Source: Tolypeutes matacus
Lineage: Eukaryota > Chordata > Mammalia > Cingulata > Chlamyphoridae
DNA length: 64,000 nucleotides
Assembly: GCA_026826555.1 (NCBI GenBank)
Contig: JAKSZT010054573.1
Coordinates: 2,794,670 to 2,858,669 of the forward strand
Reading direction: 5' to 3'
Under the pieces are notes generated by a model. That model saw nothing but the letters and a program-made list of their open reading frames with translations, did not search any database and was not told the origin of the DNA. The position numbers were made by a program, and so were the translations under genes. Below, piece by piece: positions 24,258-35,590 of the stretch; position 1 is the first letter of the stretch, and the number at the start of each line of letters is the position of its first letter.

Positions 24258-25105
24258 GTATTTATACTTTGTAGAAACAGTCATATATGCCATATCACCC
24301 ATTTTTGTGTCTTACATGAGGTGTTACTATCTTTTACAGTCCCATGTTATATTAGCTTTCCTTCTAGTGATCACGTGACCTTAGACTTTCCCTTTCAACC
24401 ACTGTCATACCCATAGAATAGCTCTGCTAGTTACAAACACCATGATGTGCCTCTACCATTTCTGTTCATTTCCAAAGCTTTACAAACAGCTACAAACATT
24501 ACATTTGCATTTAATGTAACTGTTGATATGGTTAAGTTTGTATCGACCATTTTGTTATTTTCTATTTGTCTCATCTTTTGTTGTAATGTTCCTCATTTCC
24601 TGACTTCTTTTGGACCAGTAAATACTGTTTTGGAACTGCATTTTCTCTATTTGTTATTTAGCTATTTGTTGTTTATAGGGACAACTGCTTCATAGAAAAT
24701 GGAAGAAGTATGGAATGATGTGATTCCATTTGTTACTCCCCCATTCTTTGTGCTAATTTCTCATAATTTTTACATTTACAAATGTTATAAACACCACAGA
24801 ACATTGCAACTTTACATTAGTCAGTTGTACTTTAAATTGACTAAGAAAAAAGGATAACCTTACCTATCTAGTTACCATTTCCAGGATTCTTTATTCATTT
24901 CATTAGATCTAAATTTCCATCTGATTTCATTTCTCTTTGACCTAAAGAAGATTCGTTAACTTTGTTTTTTCAGTTGAAAGTGTGCTGGTGAAAATTTTTC
25001 TCATCTTTCCTTTATTTTAAAATTTCTTTCACTTTCAATTTTGATGGACATTTTCACTAGATATAGAATTATGGTTGGTGACAGGGTTGTTTTCTTCAAT
25101 ACTTT

Positions 25106-25284
25106 TTTTTTTTTAAGATTTTATTTATTTATTCATTTATCCCCCCCTTGCTGCTTGTGCTCGCTGGGTCAGCTAACCACGCCGTGCGGGCGGGCTTGCC
25201 TTCACCAGGAGGCCCTGGGAACCGAACCCGGGGCCCCCCATATGGTAAACGGGAGCCCCACTGATTGAGCCACAGCCGCTTCCC
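25106..25284 (-). mobile_element. DAS-type SINE, antisense, with 14-bp target duplication
   Basis: On the minus strand: head GGGAAGCGGCTGTGGCTCAA, CCGGGTTCGGTTCCC, then a body reading GGCCTCCTGGTGAAGGCAAG and CGGCGTGGTTAGCTGACCC, ending with an AAATAAATAAAATCTT tail and poly(A). The 14-mer TTCTTCAATACTTT occurs exactly at 25092-25105 and 25285-25298, a clean target duplication. This places the insertion inside pre-existing L1-like sequence. Same subfamily as 35461 and 54309. Confidence 0.95.
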
Positions 25285-26110
25285 TTCTTCAATACTTTAA
25301 AGTTGCTGCACTGGTTTCCACCCTGCAGTTTTGCTGTTGAGAACTCAATAGACATTCTTATCTTTGTATTTCAGTATGTAAGGTATTTTACTTTTGCTGC
25401 TTTCAAGATTTTCTGATTTTCTTTGGTTTTCATCATTTTGACTCTGATATGCCCAGGTTTAGTTCTCTTTATATTTTTTCCACTGAGGCTAGGTTTGAGA
25501 ACTCTAAGCAGAATAAATGGAAAGAAAACTATATTCAACTCTAATACCATAAATTTTATATTAAAAATATATATATATAAATTTTAACCATTGTTTCTTT
25601 AATATTTTTTATGCCCCATTATTCTCTCCTTTCTTTCTGTGATTGCAAATACACATATATTGGACTGCTTTCTCTCAGGTCATTGAGGTGAGGCTTTGTC
25701 CGTTATTTACATGCCTTTTGCTTTTTTCTCTCTGTTCGTCTGCTGTTTTCAATCTGCACTTCTTCAGACCAGCCATGGAAATTTATTTTTACAAACTGTA
25801 CATGATAGTTCTTAAATTTCTAGTTGTTCTTTTTTAAAGCTCTCATTTCTTCAATGGGAATTCACAATAGTTCACTGTTTATAAATCCTTAAAGATACTT
25901 CTATGATCTGCTTTAAAGTCCTTGTCTGATAATCCCAATACTCCCAATAATTTGGTGTCTGTTTCTATTGGCTCCTTTTCTTGTCATTATGAACCATATT
26001 TTCCAATTTCTTCACACAGCTAGTAATTTTTTTTATCGTACCTGAGACATTATGGAAGATACATTGCAGAGAGCCTGGATTGTGTGTTCTTCCTTTGAAG
26101 AGTGTTGATT

Positions 26111-27810
26111 TGTGTTTGAGCAGGCAGTTAAGTGATAGATAAAATTATACTTATTTATATATTAATTGTTAGAAAATATACTAGACACAATGTATGTTTA
26201 TTTGTGCAAGACATTTTGTAAATGCCCATGTGCAGTTAAAACAGGCCATATTCTCAAGTTGGTTTAATTGTAGTATGAGATAGAGATCTAAAACTAATTT
26301 TTCAAATAGTTACCTATTTCAGTACAGTTTATTGAAAGCTCTATCCTCCCATGAATTTAAATTGCCAACACTTTACGTAAGAAATGTCATGTACTGAACA
26401 CTAGCGTGTGTTTTTCCACTCTCAATTCCTTTTCAATGGTATATCTGTCTCTGAGTCACTAATGTATTGCCTCAATGCCTGTACCTTTCTAATGAGTTTC
26501 AATTTCCTTTACCATGATTTCCCCACAATTATTCATAACTTTACAGAGAAAATGTGTGTCAACTTATTCTTTTCCATATAATCTTGGAACCTTTCTTCCA
26601 AATATCTATCAGCTGGGAATTTTTCATTAGAATTGAATTAAATTCAAAAGTTTATTTGAGAAGGACATGATATATTTGAGTCATCCATTTACTTGTCTTT
26701 TACCTTGTTCAGAAAGATTTTATATATATATATATATTCAATTTTAATTATATATAACAATAGTCTGCTGAGTTTTTTTTGAAACACTTTCTGTTTTTTT
26801 TTCTGTCATAGGTAATAGAATATTCTTTTCATCCTATTTTGGAAAGTTTTTATTTCTGGTTCCTAGAAAAGCCTTTAAAATATTTATTTTCTGATTTTCT
26901 ATTTTATTTAACTTTTTTCTATTGTTAATATAATAGATAATAATATATATTAGTTCCTTTCCTTCTTTCATTGTTTTTGCTGGAATGTCCAAAATGATGT
27001 CAAGCAATAGTGGTAATAATGAATATCTTGTCTTGTTCTTGACTTTTCAGCCCTTTAATAACCTAAGAGATTTTGACATGGACTATAATTAGATCTTACG
27101 CCTTATTCTTAAAATAGATTGTTAAAAATTTGAACAAGCTAATTAGCTTTTCACGAATTTGAGGAATCAGTTTTTTTTTTTTTTAAACAAGTGATTCCCC
27201 CATATGCTTTGGTCAGCATTTTACATTAAATTTACGTTCTGTGAAATGACACATCTCAAGGGTCTGATGTGATGAGTGATGACAGATGTATCTTCTCATG
27301 TCACCAACATCCCAATCGAGCTGAAGAGCATTTTCATGATTCTAACAATATGCATCACTGTCATTCTTTTAAATTTTACTTCTTCCAGTTGGTAGGCAGC
27401 ACAGTCTTTATGTGATTTCAATTTGCATTTACCTGATAACTGATGATGTGGATCACCTTTCCATACACATGTTGGTCATTTGTATATTTTCTTTTCTGAA
27501 GTGTCTGAGACTTCTGCCAACTTTTTAATGAGTTGCTTGTCTTTTTATTATTGATTTCTAGTTTTAAAAAAATATATATCCTGGGTACATGCCATGTATA
27601 ATGTATAAGCATTGCAAATATTTTTTTTTCTCCCTGTCCTTGCCTTGCTTTCATAGTTTACTAATGGTATCCTTTGATGAGCAGAGATATTAATTTTAAT
27701 GGAGTCCAATTTGTCAAAATTTTCTTTTACATACAATTTTTTTTGTGTGTGTCCTTTCAATGAAACCTTTGCTTGGGAGAGCAATTTTAATGTCTGACTA
27801 TACAGAACAC
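26111..27810 (-). mobile_element. Old LINE-1 fragments, antisense
   Basis: Inverted L1 ORF2 text in diverged form: TATTTCAGTACAGTTTATTG near 26318, TGCTGGAATGTCCAAAATGA near 26979, and the ORF2-end words TTTCAATTTGCATTTACCTG near 27416 and 'GTCCAATTTGTCAAAATTTTC' near 27704-27724. Order and divergence suggest more than one piece. Dinucleotide TA run at 26721-26738. No frames are preserved. Confidence 0.6.
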
Positions 27811-27959
27811 TGACTGAACAGTTTGTAATTAAGGGATGAGGAAAGGTATATATTCTAGTTGAGGTAATCATAGGATAAGCAAGTTTTTCTATTATAAAAA
27901 CACATGTAACCCAACAATATAACCTCAAAATATAGTTAAAGCAGTTATAATAGGGATTT

Positions 27960-28345
27960 TTCATTAATAATTTTGTGATTAAAGAAGTTGTAGGATTACA
28001 GAAATATCATGCATAAAATGTATAAAATAAAGTTCCCATATACCACCCTATTATTAACAGCTTGCATTAGTGAGGTACATTTCTTATAGTTCATGAAATA
28101 GTATTTTATAATTGTACTATTAACTATAGTTCATCATGTACAATAGGGTCTATTTTGTTGTACCATCCTATGTTTTTTCTTTTAATTTTTATTCTAGTAA
28201 CACATATCTGACCCCCCTCTTTTTTTTTTTTTTTTTTTTTTGCCACAGTCACCTATCTAATTCAGTGTGTTAATTAAATTCACAATGTCGTGCTGCCATC
28301 GCCACCATCCATTGCCAAAAATTCTAACATATCTTTCTCAGAAAT
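27960..28345 (-). mobile_element. LINE-1 3' UTR segment, antisense
   Basis: The text (AGAAATATCATGCATAAAAT; GTTCCCATATACCACCCTAT; TACTATTAACTATAGTTCAT; AATTTTTATTCTAGTAACAC) closely parallels 58205-58580 in the 3' UTR of the large terminal L1. The final CATCGCCACCATCCATTGCC part parallels 58000-58030. It is therefore an isolated antisense 3' end of a related L1. A poly(T) interrupts it at 28221-28241. Confidence 0.75.
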
Positions 28346-30081
28346 CAAAGAGAAAAAACTTCCAAATAATGAGAAATAAATAGAGAATTTTGACCAATAC
28401 AATTAACAAGCTTGCATTATAAAAGATACACTGAATTATCCACCCCCTCCCCCAAAAAATATATATGTATTTTTGAACACAGGATGCACTTCCAAAAATT
28501 CACCATATCCAGGTGATAAAGGAAAAGTGCCAACATTTCTCAAAAGTCCTGTCATTCAATCTCTGTTCTCTGGTCATAACACACGAAAATTTAATTTAAA
28601 ATAAAATTAGTTTAAAAGCAATAAATTCAGCCGAACAACTGACTCTGTTATTGTTCCCAGGACCAAATAACTAAGGTGATAGCTTTCCCACTGACTTGAG
28701 CATTGTGGTTGGTTGCATGTAATTTGCAAACTCGCATCTCTGGATTGGCACAGAGTGTGTTGACAGGATAATTCATGGAAGATGTGCAAGCATGCCACAA
28801 ACACTGAAAATTGTAGCACATGTTTACATGCACCAAGAGAAAAAAAATGTAGCATTTGCAGTAAAAGCCTTTGGGTTTATAATGCACTAAAATGCCTGTT
28901 CTTTTTTTTTTTTTTTTTTTTTTTACCACAGTTTAGCTGAAAGCATAGTTATTTTCAGTATTCTTATCTCAGTTTAAACAAAAGTTTAAACTTTTCTTTT
29001 CAAAAGATTGTGTTTTTGCCTCCTAAAAATATAGCATCATTATATATCACTCAGACATTGTGAACTCGATCAAGTGTGTTTTTCTCCACTTCAGCCTATT
29101 CAAGTTTCAAAAATCTTTGTTTTCACCACTTCTAAGCCAACTCTCTGGAACGCTTTACCCAGTAAGAATGCATTTGCAATAATTTATTGCTGGGCCAAAA
29201 TATCTCTCCAGCTCTAAAGACTGAGACGATTTATACTTTCCTTACAGAGACAAACAAAAATGCCTCTGAAGATTAGATAAGAGGAAATTACATGTACAAC
29301 ACTGGGAAGTCCTGTGGACAGAAGTTCCTAATTTACCCAGCAGCCAAAGCCCACTCCTCTCCCCTCTGCTCGCTTAGCCCGCCCTTTCCTTTCTTTTAAA
29401 TGTTAACGCTGTCAACCGCATTCACCTCCCTTTTCATCTCCTCAAAGCAGTTTCCTGCTCTCTTACCGACAAACATGACAGACTGGAGGGAAATTCACAA
29501 AGCAAGATGCCAGGATTCCTGGAAAAACTTCCTACTTCTTTTAAACTGCTGCCTCAGGAAAGAAACTGAGCTCCAAGAGTAAGCACTTCAACCGAAGGGG
29601 CAAAGACTGCTGAAAAAGAAGATGAAACGTTTTGTAAAATTACAGCGTTCATGCTAAAACAGGGACCGAAATTATACTGGAGAATAGACAAGTTTTCATT
29701 CAGATCTTCCGTTTTCTTCCAGAGGATGATCAGCTTGAAAATTCCAGATGTTTATATAAATGATTTTCTCCTTTTGTTTCTAACCAGTGACATAGTTTCA
29801 AGGTTAAGTGGTTTTAAGCTGTCACAGCTGCTTCATGTTTAGTTCTACTTTAGATGCTGAAGATCACAATTGATCTAATACGCATTTATGGATACCATCC
29901 CCTAAGAAATGCCGGGAGCTGAGTTAAATATGAAGGTGGGGGAAGATGAACATGCCACTGTCCCGGTTTATATGTGACCATGTCGGAAAACAGCTGTAAA
30001 GATGACAAAGAAATATCATATAGGTATAATACACAGATGACATATACACCGCGGGACTGTAAAAAGGAAAAATACAACTTT
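28346..30081. other. No gene recognised; unique sequence
   Basis: No gene or named repeat is recognised. There is a poly(T) at 28903-28924. About 29150-29260 is a candidate conserved non-coding stretch with an interrupted palindrome GCAATAA-T-TTATTGC at 29176-29190. Short frames (28607-28929, 29400-29842) have no recognisable domains. Confidence 0.45.
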
Positions 30082-30286
30082 CAATAATTTATCGAGTATC
30101 TCTGAATATAGAGTGAGTTCTAGGAATTATGGCTTCCAGAATCTCTACTTATCCTCATAGGAATGTTTTTTATATGCTCTCTTTCTCAAAAACAACATGA
30201 CAATTTATTGAATATCTCTGAATATAGAGTAAACTCTAGGAATTATGTTTTCCAGAATGTAAATGAATCCTGATAGAAGTGCTTTC
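30082..30286. repeat. Two-copy direct duplication, period about 115 bp
   Basis: The block TATCTCTGAATATAGAG followed by TAGGAATTAT and TTCCAGAATC/G occurs at 30082-30172 and again at 30201-30286. The copies differ by scattered substitutions, so the duplication is not recent. Neither copy contains a reading frame. Confidence 0.85.
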
Positions 30287-30979
30287 ACATGTGCACAGAA
30301 GTATGTGCACATGTGTGGATATGTGCACGTATATAAATATTTAAAAACAAAACAGTATGTACTGGTGCACATTTATCATGTCGCATAGATTAAAATAATT
30401 GTTAATGCTGATTTTTCTATAAATACAAAATACTATTGCATCTGCCCGATTTCCACCACCACCTCTTCCTCAGCATTGTGGAAGCTAATGAATCTCTGGA
30501 ATGATTTTGCCATCTAACCTTTGAACCCATCTTCAGTGGCAATTCAAAATTGCACGGCCGGTCTTCACCATAAACAGCTATTCTGATTCTTCTATTCAAA
30601 ATGTAGCTTCTTCGTTGAAGAACCAAATCAGAGATATTTCAAACAAATATTTCCTGTTGAGGAACAGAGAATCAAGACTGATTGGTATGCAATTATGTGT
30701 CAGAGAATAAAATATATTATGGTAGATTTGCAAAGGAAAGCATTTTTTAGAAAAGTTATTGTTGCATTTTAAGAAACCATGGGACTATAAGTGCTAAAAA
30801 ATTTATAAAATTCAGTATTTATTTCTGGTAAATAATCTGCTGCTGTGTATTTTATTGAACGCATATAAGAGGAGGGAGGCAAAATTTTCATATTTGGATG
30901 GAGCCGTGGCTGTAGAAATATTTCTTTTGCTCTGTGCTTAAGAAGTGAGAAATAAAGTATATATGGAAAAGACCATACA
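30287..30979. other. No gene recognised
   Basis: AT-rich unique sequence with a short alternating GTGCACATGTG section near 30291-30330. A 69-codon frame at 30417-30626 on the minus strand shows no domain. Confidence 0.45.
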
Positions 30980-31150
30980 ATTTAGGGTCAGATAGATATG
31001 GTATTAAATTCTGTCTTTCCTACTTGTTAGCTGTGTTACTCTCGGGCAACTTTCTCAGCCTTTGTGATTCTCTTCTTTTACCTAGAAAATGCAAGGAACA
31101 ACGTCTAATTCCCTGACTAGTTGTATAAATAAACCAATGAGATTACATAT
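30980..31150 (+). mobile_element. MIR SINE, sense
   Basis: The order TAGGGTCAGATAGATATGGT, TTAGCTGTGTTACTCTCGGG, CAACTTTCTCAGCCTTTGTG and TTTTACCTAGAAAATGCAAG follows the MIR consensus layout (tRNA-related part, then conserved core). It is complete through the core and degraded at the 3' end. Confidence 0.8.
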
Positions 31151-31254
31151 ATGCATCTATGTATGGGGGTGGGCAGAGAACTAAGAATGTTTTTACAATT
31201 TTAATGAAGGAGGAAAAAAAAACAAAAGAATAATATGCTTTGTAACACAAGAAC

Positions 31255-31500
31255 ATTATATGAAATCCAAAATTGTATCTGTCAATAAAGTTTTATTGCA
31301 ACACTGTGATGTACCTTATTGACATATTGTCCATGGATGCTTTCATGCCCAAACTGCAGCATTGAGGAGTTGTAACAGAGACTGTATGGACTCTAGAGCT
31401 TCAAATATTTAATATCTGGCCCTTATAGGAAGTTACAAAAGATGCCAAACGCTTCTCTGAGGGATGCTGATGCCTGTTCAAGTTGGAGAAACCTTGGTTT
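31255..31500 (+). mobile_element. hAT-type non-autonomous DNA element
   Basis: CAATAAAGTTTTATTGCAAC, then ATTGTCCATGGATGCTTTCA, GTTGTAACAGAGACTGTATG and AATATTTAATATCTGGCCCT follow a common mammalian hAT-derived repeat whose ends are 'CAGGGGT'-like. The copy at 54506 is the same family in the opposite orientation (its TTTTAGGCTCTAGGGACC section is the reverse complement counterpart). The ends are eroded, and I do not name the family. Confidence 0.65.
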
Positions 31501-31679
31501 AGATCATGCTTTCTCACTGACCATCAGTGTAATTTAATCTCATGTTTATGTCAACAAGGAACTAGGGAGAAGGTCATTGAGCGTTTACTTAGTGAGTTCA
31601 GGGGGTTACATGTTTGCGTATCCATTCAGGTCAGATAAGTAAAAACAGGTTTGGCTTTTGAATGAGATAGAACGAGCTC

Positions 31680-31882
31680 AGGCTCTCTATCCCTTTCCCA
31701 GAAACGAAACACATTCAATTACCTCCCATTTGGATTTCTCTTCTGTAAAACATAAGGAGTAAGACATATTATGTAGGATTATTTTAGAGAATAAATGAAG
31801 AAGTGAAATCGTATATAAAAGTGCATAACAAATATGCTGGCACATAGTTGGGTTTAGAAACAGAATTATCATTTGAGCTTTC
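31680..31882 (+). mobile_element. MIR-like SINE, sense
   Basis: AATTACCTCCCATTTGGATT, then CTTCTGTAAAACATAAGGAG, TATTTTAGAGAATAAATGAA and AACAAATATGCTGGCACATA are the core and 3' half of MIR in diverged form. Confidence 0.7.
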
Positions 31883-32098
31883 AAAGATTATTTTCACCAT
31901 TAAGACCTTCTAAGAGAATATAAGATGCTAGGAACTGAGCAATTAGAGTCTAGATCTGAAGAAAAAAAATTCACGACGCTGTTTAGAAAAGTGTCGGGAC
32001 ATGGAGAAAAACACTGAATTCCCTTTTAAAATACCAACATGATTTTTTTCTTTAAACCTCTTGTAACAGAACTCAAGGGAAATTTAGATTTTGGAGAC

Positions 32099-32493
32099 TG
32101 TGGTAATCGATTGAGTTATGTACCCCAGACAAAAACACGTTCTCGGTCTTTCTCTGCACCCTTGTGGGTGTAGACCCATTATAAGTAGGGTCTCTTGAAG
32201 ATAGTATGCTCAGTAAGATGTGACCCCCCTAAGGAGATTGGGTCTCAGTCTGTATATCCATATAACAGGAGGTCTTATCAGGGAGGCTGGACATCACAGG
32301 CACGAGAAAGGAGAGGGCATCGCAGTGTGACGGGAGGCAGAGATGCCACCCAGAGAACCCCAAAGCCTGGGCAAGCCAGTAGCGGAGCTCTGGAACCCCA
32401 CGAGGAAGCAATTCTTCAGGCCTCCGAAACTCTGAGACAGCAAACCACCATTGCTGAAGCCAACCCCGTGGGTCACAGCAGCCAACCAAGACA
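32099..32493 (+). mobile_element. MaLR/ERVL-like solo LTR, sense, 5-bp target duplication
   Basis: It starts TGTGGTAATCGATTGAGTTA and ends ...GCAGCCAACCAAGACA. The 5-mer GAGAC lies directly on both sides (32094-32098 and 32494-32498), a perfect duplication of the size used by ERVL/MaLR elements. The inner layout parallels the copies at 51431 and 55022 (TGTGGGTGTAGACCCATTAT vs TGTGGGTGTGAACCCA). Solo LTR; the 117- and 128-codon frames over it are non-coding shadows. Confidence 0.85.
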
Positions 32494-32498
32494 GAGAC

Positions 32499-34769
32499 CT
32501 TATCAAAGCGCTCTGAGCATCTTTCCCAGGGCAGCCCGCGTTCCATGACAAGCGTTTGATCCCATCTTATTGGATGAGCACCACACGTGAACATCTTTTC
32601 TTGTTCCGTCTTCACACGACAAGATCGTTCCTGTTTTAGGACCAGTCATTCTTTCCTCTCATCCTTAAGTCCTGTCCATGGTCCCAAACAGCCTACTTGG
32701 TGGGCCGCAGATGAAAAAGCTCGAGGTAGCTTTTATTCATGTAACGAACCCAACTCATAGAAAGTCGCATCACTCACCTCACCTGGCGGCCCCCCCAGAA
32801 GGCTAACTTTTCACCGGCTTCCCTTACAACATAGCAGGGCTCTGCCTCTGTCCAGCTGCCTTGTTGCCCAGACGTAGACCTTCCCACCTAGACGCTGTTT
32901 GCTGCCTCATTCCTATTTACCTTTTCCAAGGATAAACTGCAAAAATTTTTATTCATGTCTGCCCCTGGCTTCCTTGTTCTCCCCCATGCCTGTTTCTTTC
33001 TCTGTTTATTTCCAATTTTATGTCTTAAAATATCCCTTGAGTTAGAAATTTCTGCAGGAAAAAACAAACCAAAAAAAACTGGAGGTTTATCTAATGCCCA
33101 GAGAGAAGACTCTGTAAATTGGGATTACTGGATCACCAACTTGAGCAGGACATATTAGACTGCAAATATTTTTATTTTCTCCTTTAGATGAATGGAAAAT
33201 TCTAACCCATTGCCTAGAAAATTGCCCCAGGCTGCCAGCTCCCGAGCACGGGATTATGAATTGGCCAAAGGCACAGAAACCCGAAGCCCTTTGAAATTTA
33301 AGTCTGTAAGATTCTTTTAGAGCTAAACATATTGATGACAGAGGAATTTCTCCAAAGTAGGATATAATAGATAAAATATGCCTCACGTTGCTTGCATAGC
33401 TCTTTTCTGTCCCTTTAAAACCTACTCTGTCACTGGAATTAATCTCTTTCACTCCTCCTATTCCTTCTTTAACAATATCCCTTCTTTTAGAACGGTCACT
33501 GGTGAGGTTGGCAGTAAAGTTCCTTTTAGGCTTAGTAAAAAAAAAAATAGATGAAATCTCCACGTGAAATGCAAGCCTTAAATGGAAAACCGTTGACAGG
33601 CATGTATAATTTAAATAGGGTCTAACATCTATAAACAACACTAACAGGCTTTAATCTGACTTTCAAATAAAGGGCCAGTTTGAAGAGATTCAAATGAAAG
33701 AAGAAAAATCTCTTCCCTCACTTCTATATTCATCCGATGTAATAGTTACCACAATCATCTTTTAGACTTGCTATAGATTTCACTATTTGTAAGAGGAAAA
33801 GCTGATCAAGTTTTAACTGACCTAAGAAGTATTTCAAAAACTTAAGGATTTTTGCCAGACAATTTTAAAAAATTGAGAGACTTCATACTTTAAGGAATTG
33901 AGCCCAGGACTGGTTTTGAAAACCAGGTGTGATCTTGAGTTAATAATTTTTCTTTCTTTACCTAGGTTTCTTAAATTTGATGAGATAAAGAACATAATAC
34001 TTCCATTCTTATTACCTTCATCAGAGAACCATATTTCATTGAATAAAATATGTATGAAAACAATTGGGCTACGAAAAAAGTGGCATAATAGACATCCAAA
34101 CTGACTCTTCCCTATAAATTTACATAAAATCATGATTCATTTTCCATAAGCGTCATGGAAATCAGTGAAGAAATATTTACGGGAATAAATATAACTAATT
34201 ACTATTATAGATCTCCCTTTATAATGCCATTCCTATTTTAAAGATAGGAATGTCTCAAACAATTTATAAGATGTCTGTTCATCTATGGAAGCAAAGTTGC
34301 TAGCTGGTAGTCAGGTGAATTCTGAAGACGATGAGTAGACTCATCTTCCAGCACTTAACAATTAACAGTGCTTATTGATGTTGCTGGATTCGTTATTCCA
34401 ATAGTTCTTAGTCATATTCTTCTGTGTGCTGTAGAATGAATGGTTTAGTTATTTTTATCTAGCAGTATATTGCAAGAGTTATTTGTTCATTATTGAAGTA
34501 GGCTAAAATTATCTTTTATTTCCCCCCACTTCCTCTTTTAGTCCCCTTTCCCTCTCTTAATAGGTACATAGTACATTTTTGTTGCATAGTGTTTATATCC
34601 CTCACTCTTCTGGCTCATCAGATGATTTTTTATTAAAATGACTTTCCACAAAAATGCCCGCAAGTCTCCCAAAGTCTTTATTTCTTGCGAGATAGTTTTC
34701 AGAATCAGCCCTAATTTTCACAATGGGTTGGAGACCACAAAGGATGAGATAAAGACTTTAAAAAATGGT
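32499..34769. other. No gene recognised; unique sequence
   Basis: No repeat family or gene is recognised across this stretch. It contains a 184-codon minus-strand frame (33087-33641), the second longest in the window. It has low-complexity composition and no motif I recognise, so it is not called as a gene. Confidence 0.45.
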
Positions 34770-35008
34770 ATTTACATCTGGTATGATTCCATTTGTATAA
34801 AAGGTAAGTATAAATAAATCTATAGAAACAGAATTAGATTAGTGGTTATGCTGGGCTGGGGAAGAACAGAGGGATTGAGAGGTGACTGCTAAGAGGTATG
34901 GAGTTTTTCCTTCTGGCATAATGAAATTGTCCTAAAATTGATTGTAGTGATGAATGCACAACTCTGATTACACTAAAAGCCTTTGATTGTTTAAAAAAAA
35001 AAAAAAAA
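34770..35008 (+). mobile_element. LINE-1 3' end with poly(A), sense
   Basis: GGTATGATTCCATTTGTATA, AATCTATAGAAACAGAATTA, GATTAGTGGTTATGCTGGGC and AATTGTCCTAAAATTGATTG are the classical L1M 3' UTR order, ending in a 16-base A run at 34993-35008. It is strongly 5'-truncated, as usual for L1 insertions. Confidence 0.85.
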
Positions 35009-35460
35009 CAAAAAACAGCATGAATTGGTTCAGTTTTAAGAAAGACTAAAAACCAATATATTAACTATCTTCAGTTTTTCATACTTTGAATTCTGTCCCA
35101 GCTTTTCTCTTGATTTATTCAAGCCTCTGAAGTGACATGTATGGTGCCGTTTTTCAGTAAGAAGATCAATATTGAGCATTTACAGTTTCTACCACTGTGG
35201 TAAGAAGATATTAGAAACAATTTTGTAAAAGACACTGAGCGATCACCTCTGAAGGAACAATTTGATTAAATCAAGGATTTATGGGATGGAGGTTTTTCTT
35301 ATCCTGCCGTCGTGAGGAATATTCAAATATACTGTCGCTGCAGGAAACAATGGCCGCTACAGGCCTCGATTTTCACAAAGCTTTGGCTGATGCTTCACCA
35401 GTTAAGATTACGTTAAATCCAAGTGCTAACAATCATTTCATCTGGAAAGGTTACCATTCT
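35009..35460. other. No gene recognised
   Basis: Unique sequence with moderate CpG content near 35300-35360 (CCTGCCGTCGTGAGGAATAT). No recognised feature. Confidence 0.4.
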
Positions 35461-35590
35461 GGGAAGCGGATGTGGCTCAAGCGATTGGGCTCCCATCTAC
35501 CATATAGGAGATCCAGGATTTGATTCCCGGGGCCTCCTGGTGAAGGGCAGGCTGGGGAATAAATAAATCTTAAAAAAAAAAAAAAAAAAG
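35461..35590 (+). mobile_element. DAS-type SINE, sense
   Basis: Head GGGAAGCGGATGTGGCTCAA, B-box-like GGATTTGATTCCCGGGGCCT, then a CCTGGTGAAGGGCAGGCTGG body shortened relative to the 25106 copy, an AATAAATAAATCTT tail and poly(A). The flanks AAAGGTTACCATT and AAAGGTAACACTT resemble each other and may be a decayed target duplication. Confidence 0.9.

Larger units (their letters stand above)
23820..26110 (-). mobile_element. Mosaic of old antisense LINE-1/HAL1-type pieces
   Basis: After an uncertain left part (23820-24080), 24260-26110 has long stretches of T-rich inverted L1-like text. The clearest is 25300-25530 (GCTGCTTTCAAGATTTTCTG; TTTTGACTCTGATATGCCCA), which corresponds to the inverted end of an L1/HAL1 ORF1. 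Two SINEs are inserted (24082, 25106). The segment order does not follow one intact L1, so it is several fragments or one rearranged copy. No coding capacity remains. Confidence 0.5.

Noticed and set aside
32195..32615. Frames of 117 and 128 codons on opposite strands
   Set aside because: Both fall over a solo LTR with perfect target duplications and have no viral protein features.
33087..33641. 184-codon frame on the minus strand
   Set aside because: No recognisable motif, no sign of repeat-derived protein, no flanking gene signals. A frame this long is possible by chance in 64 kb.
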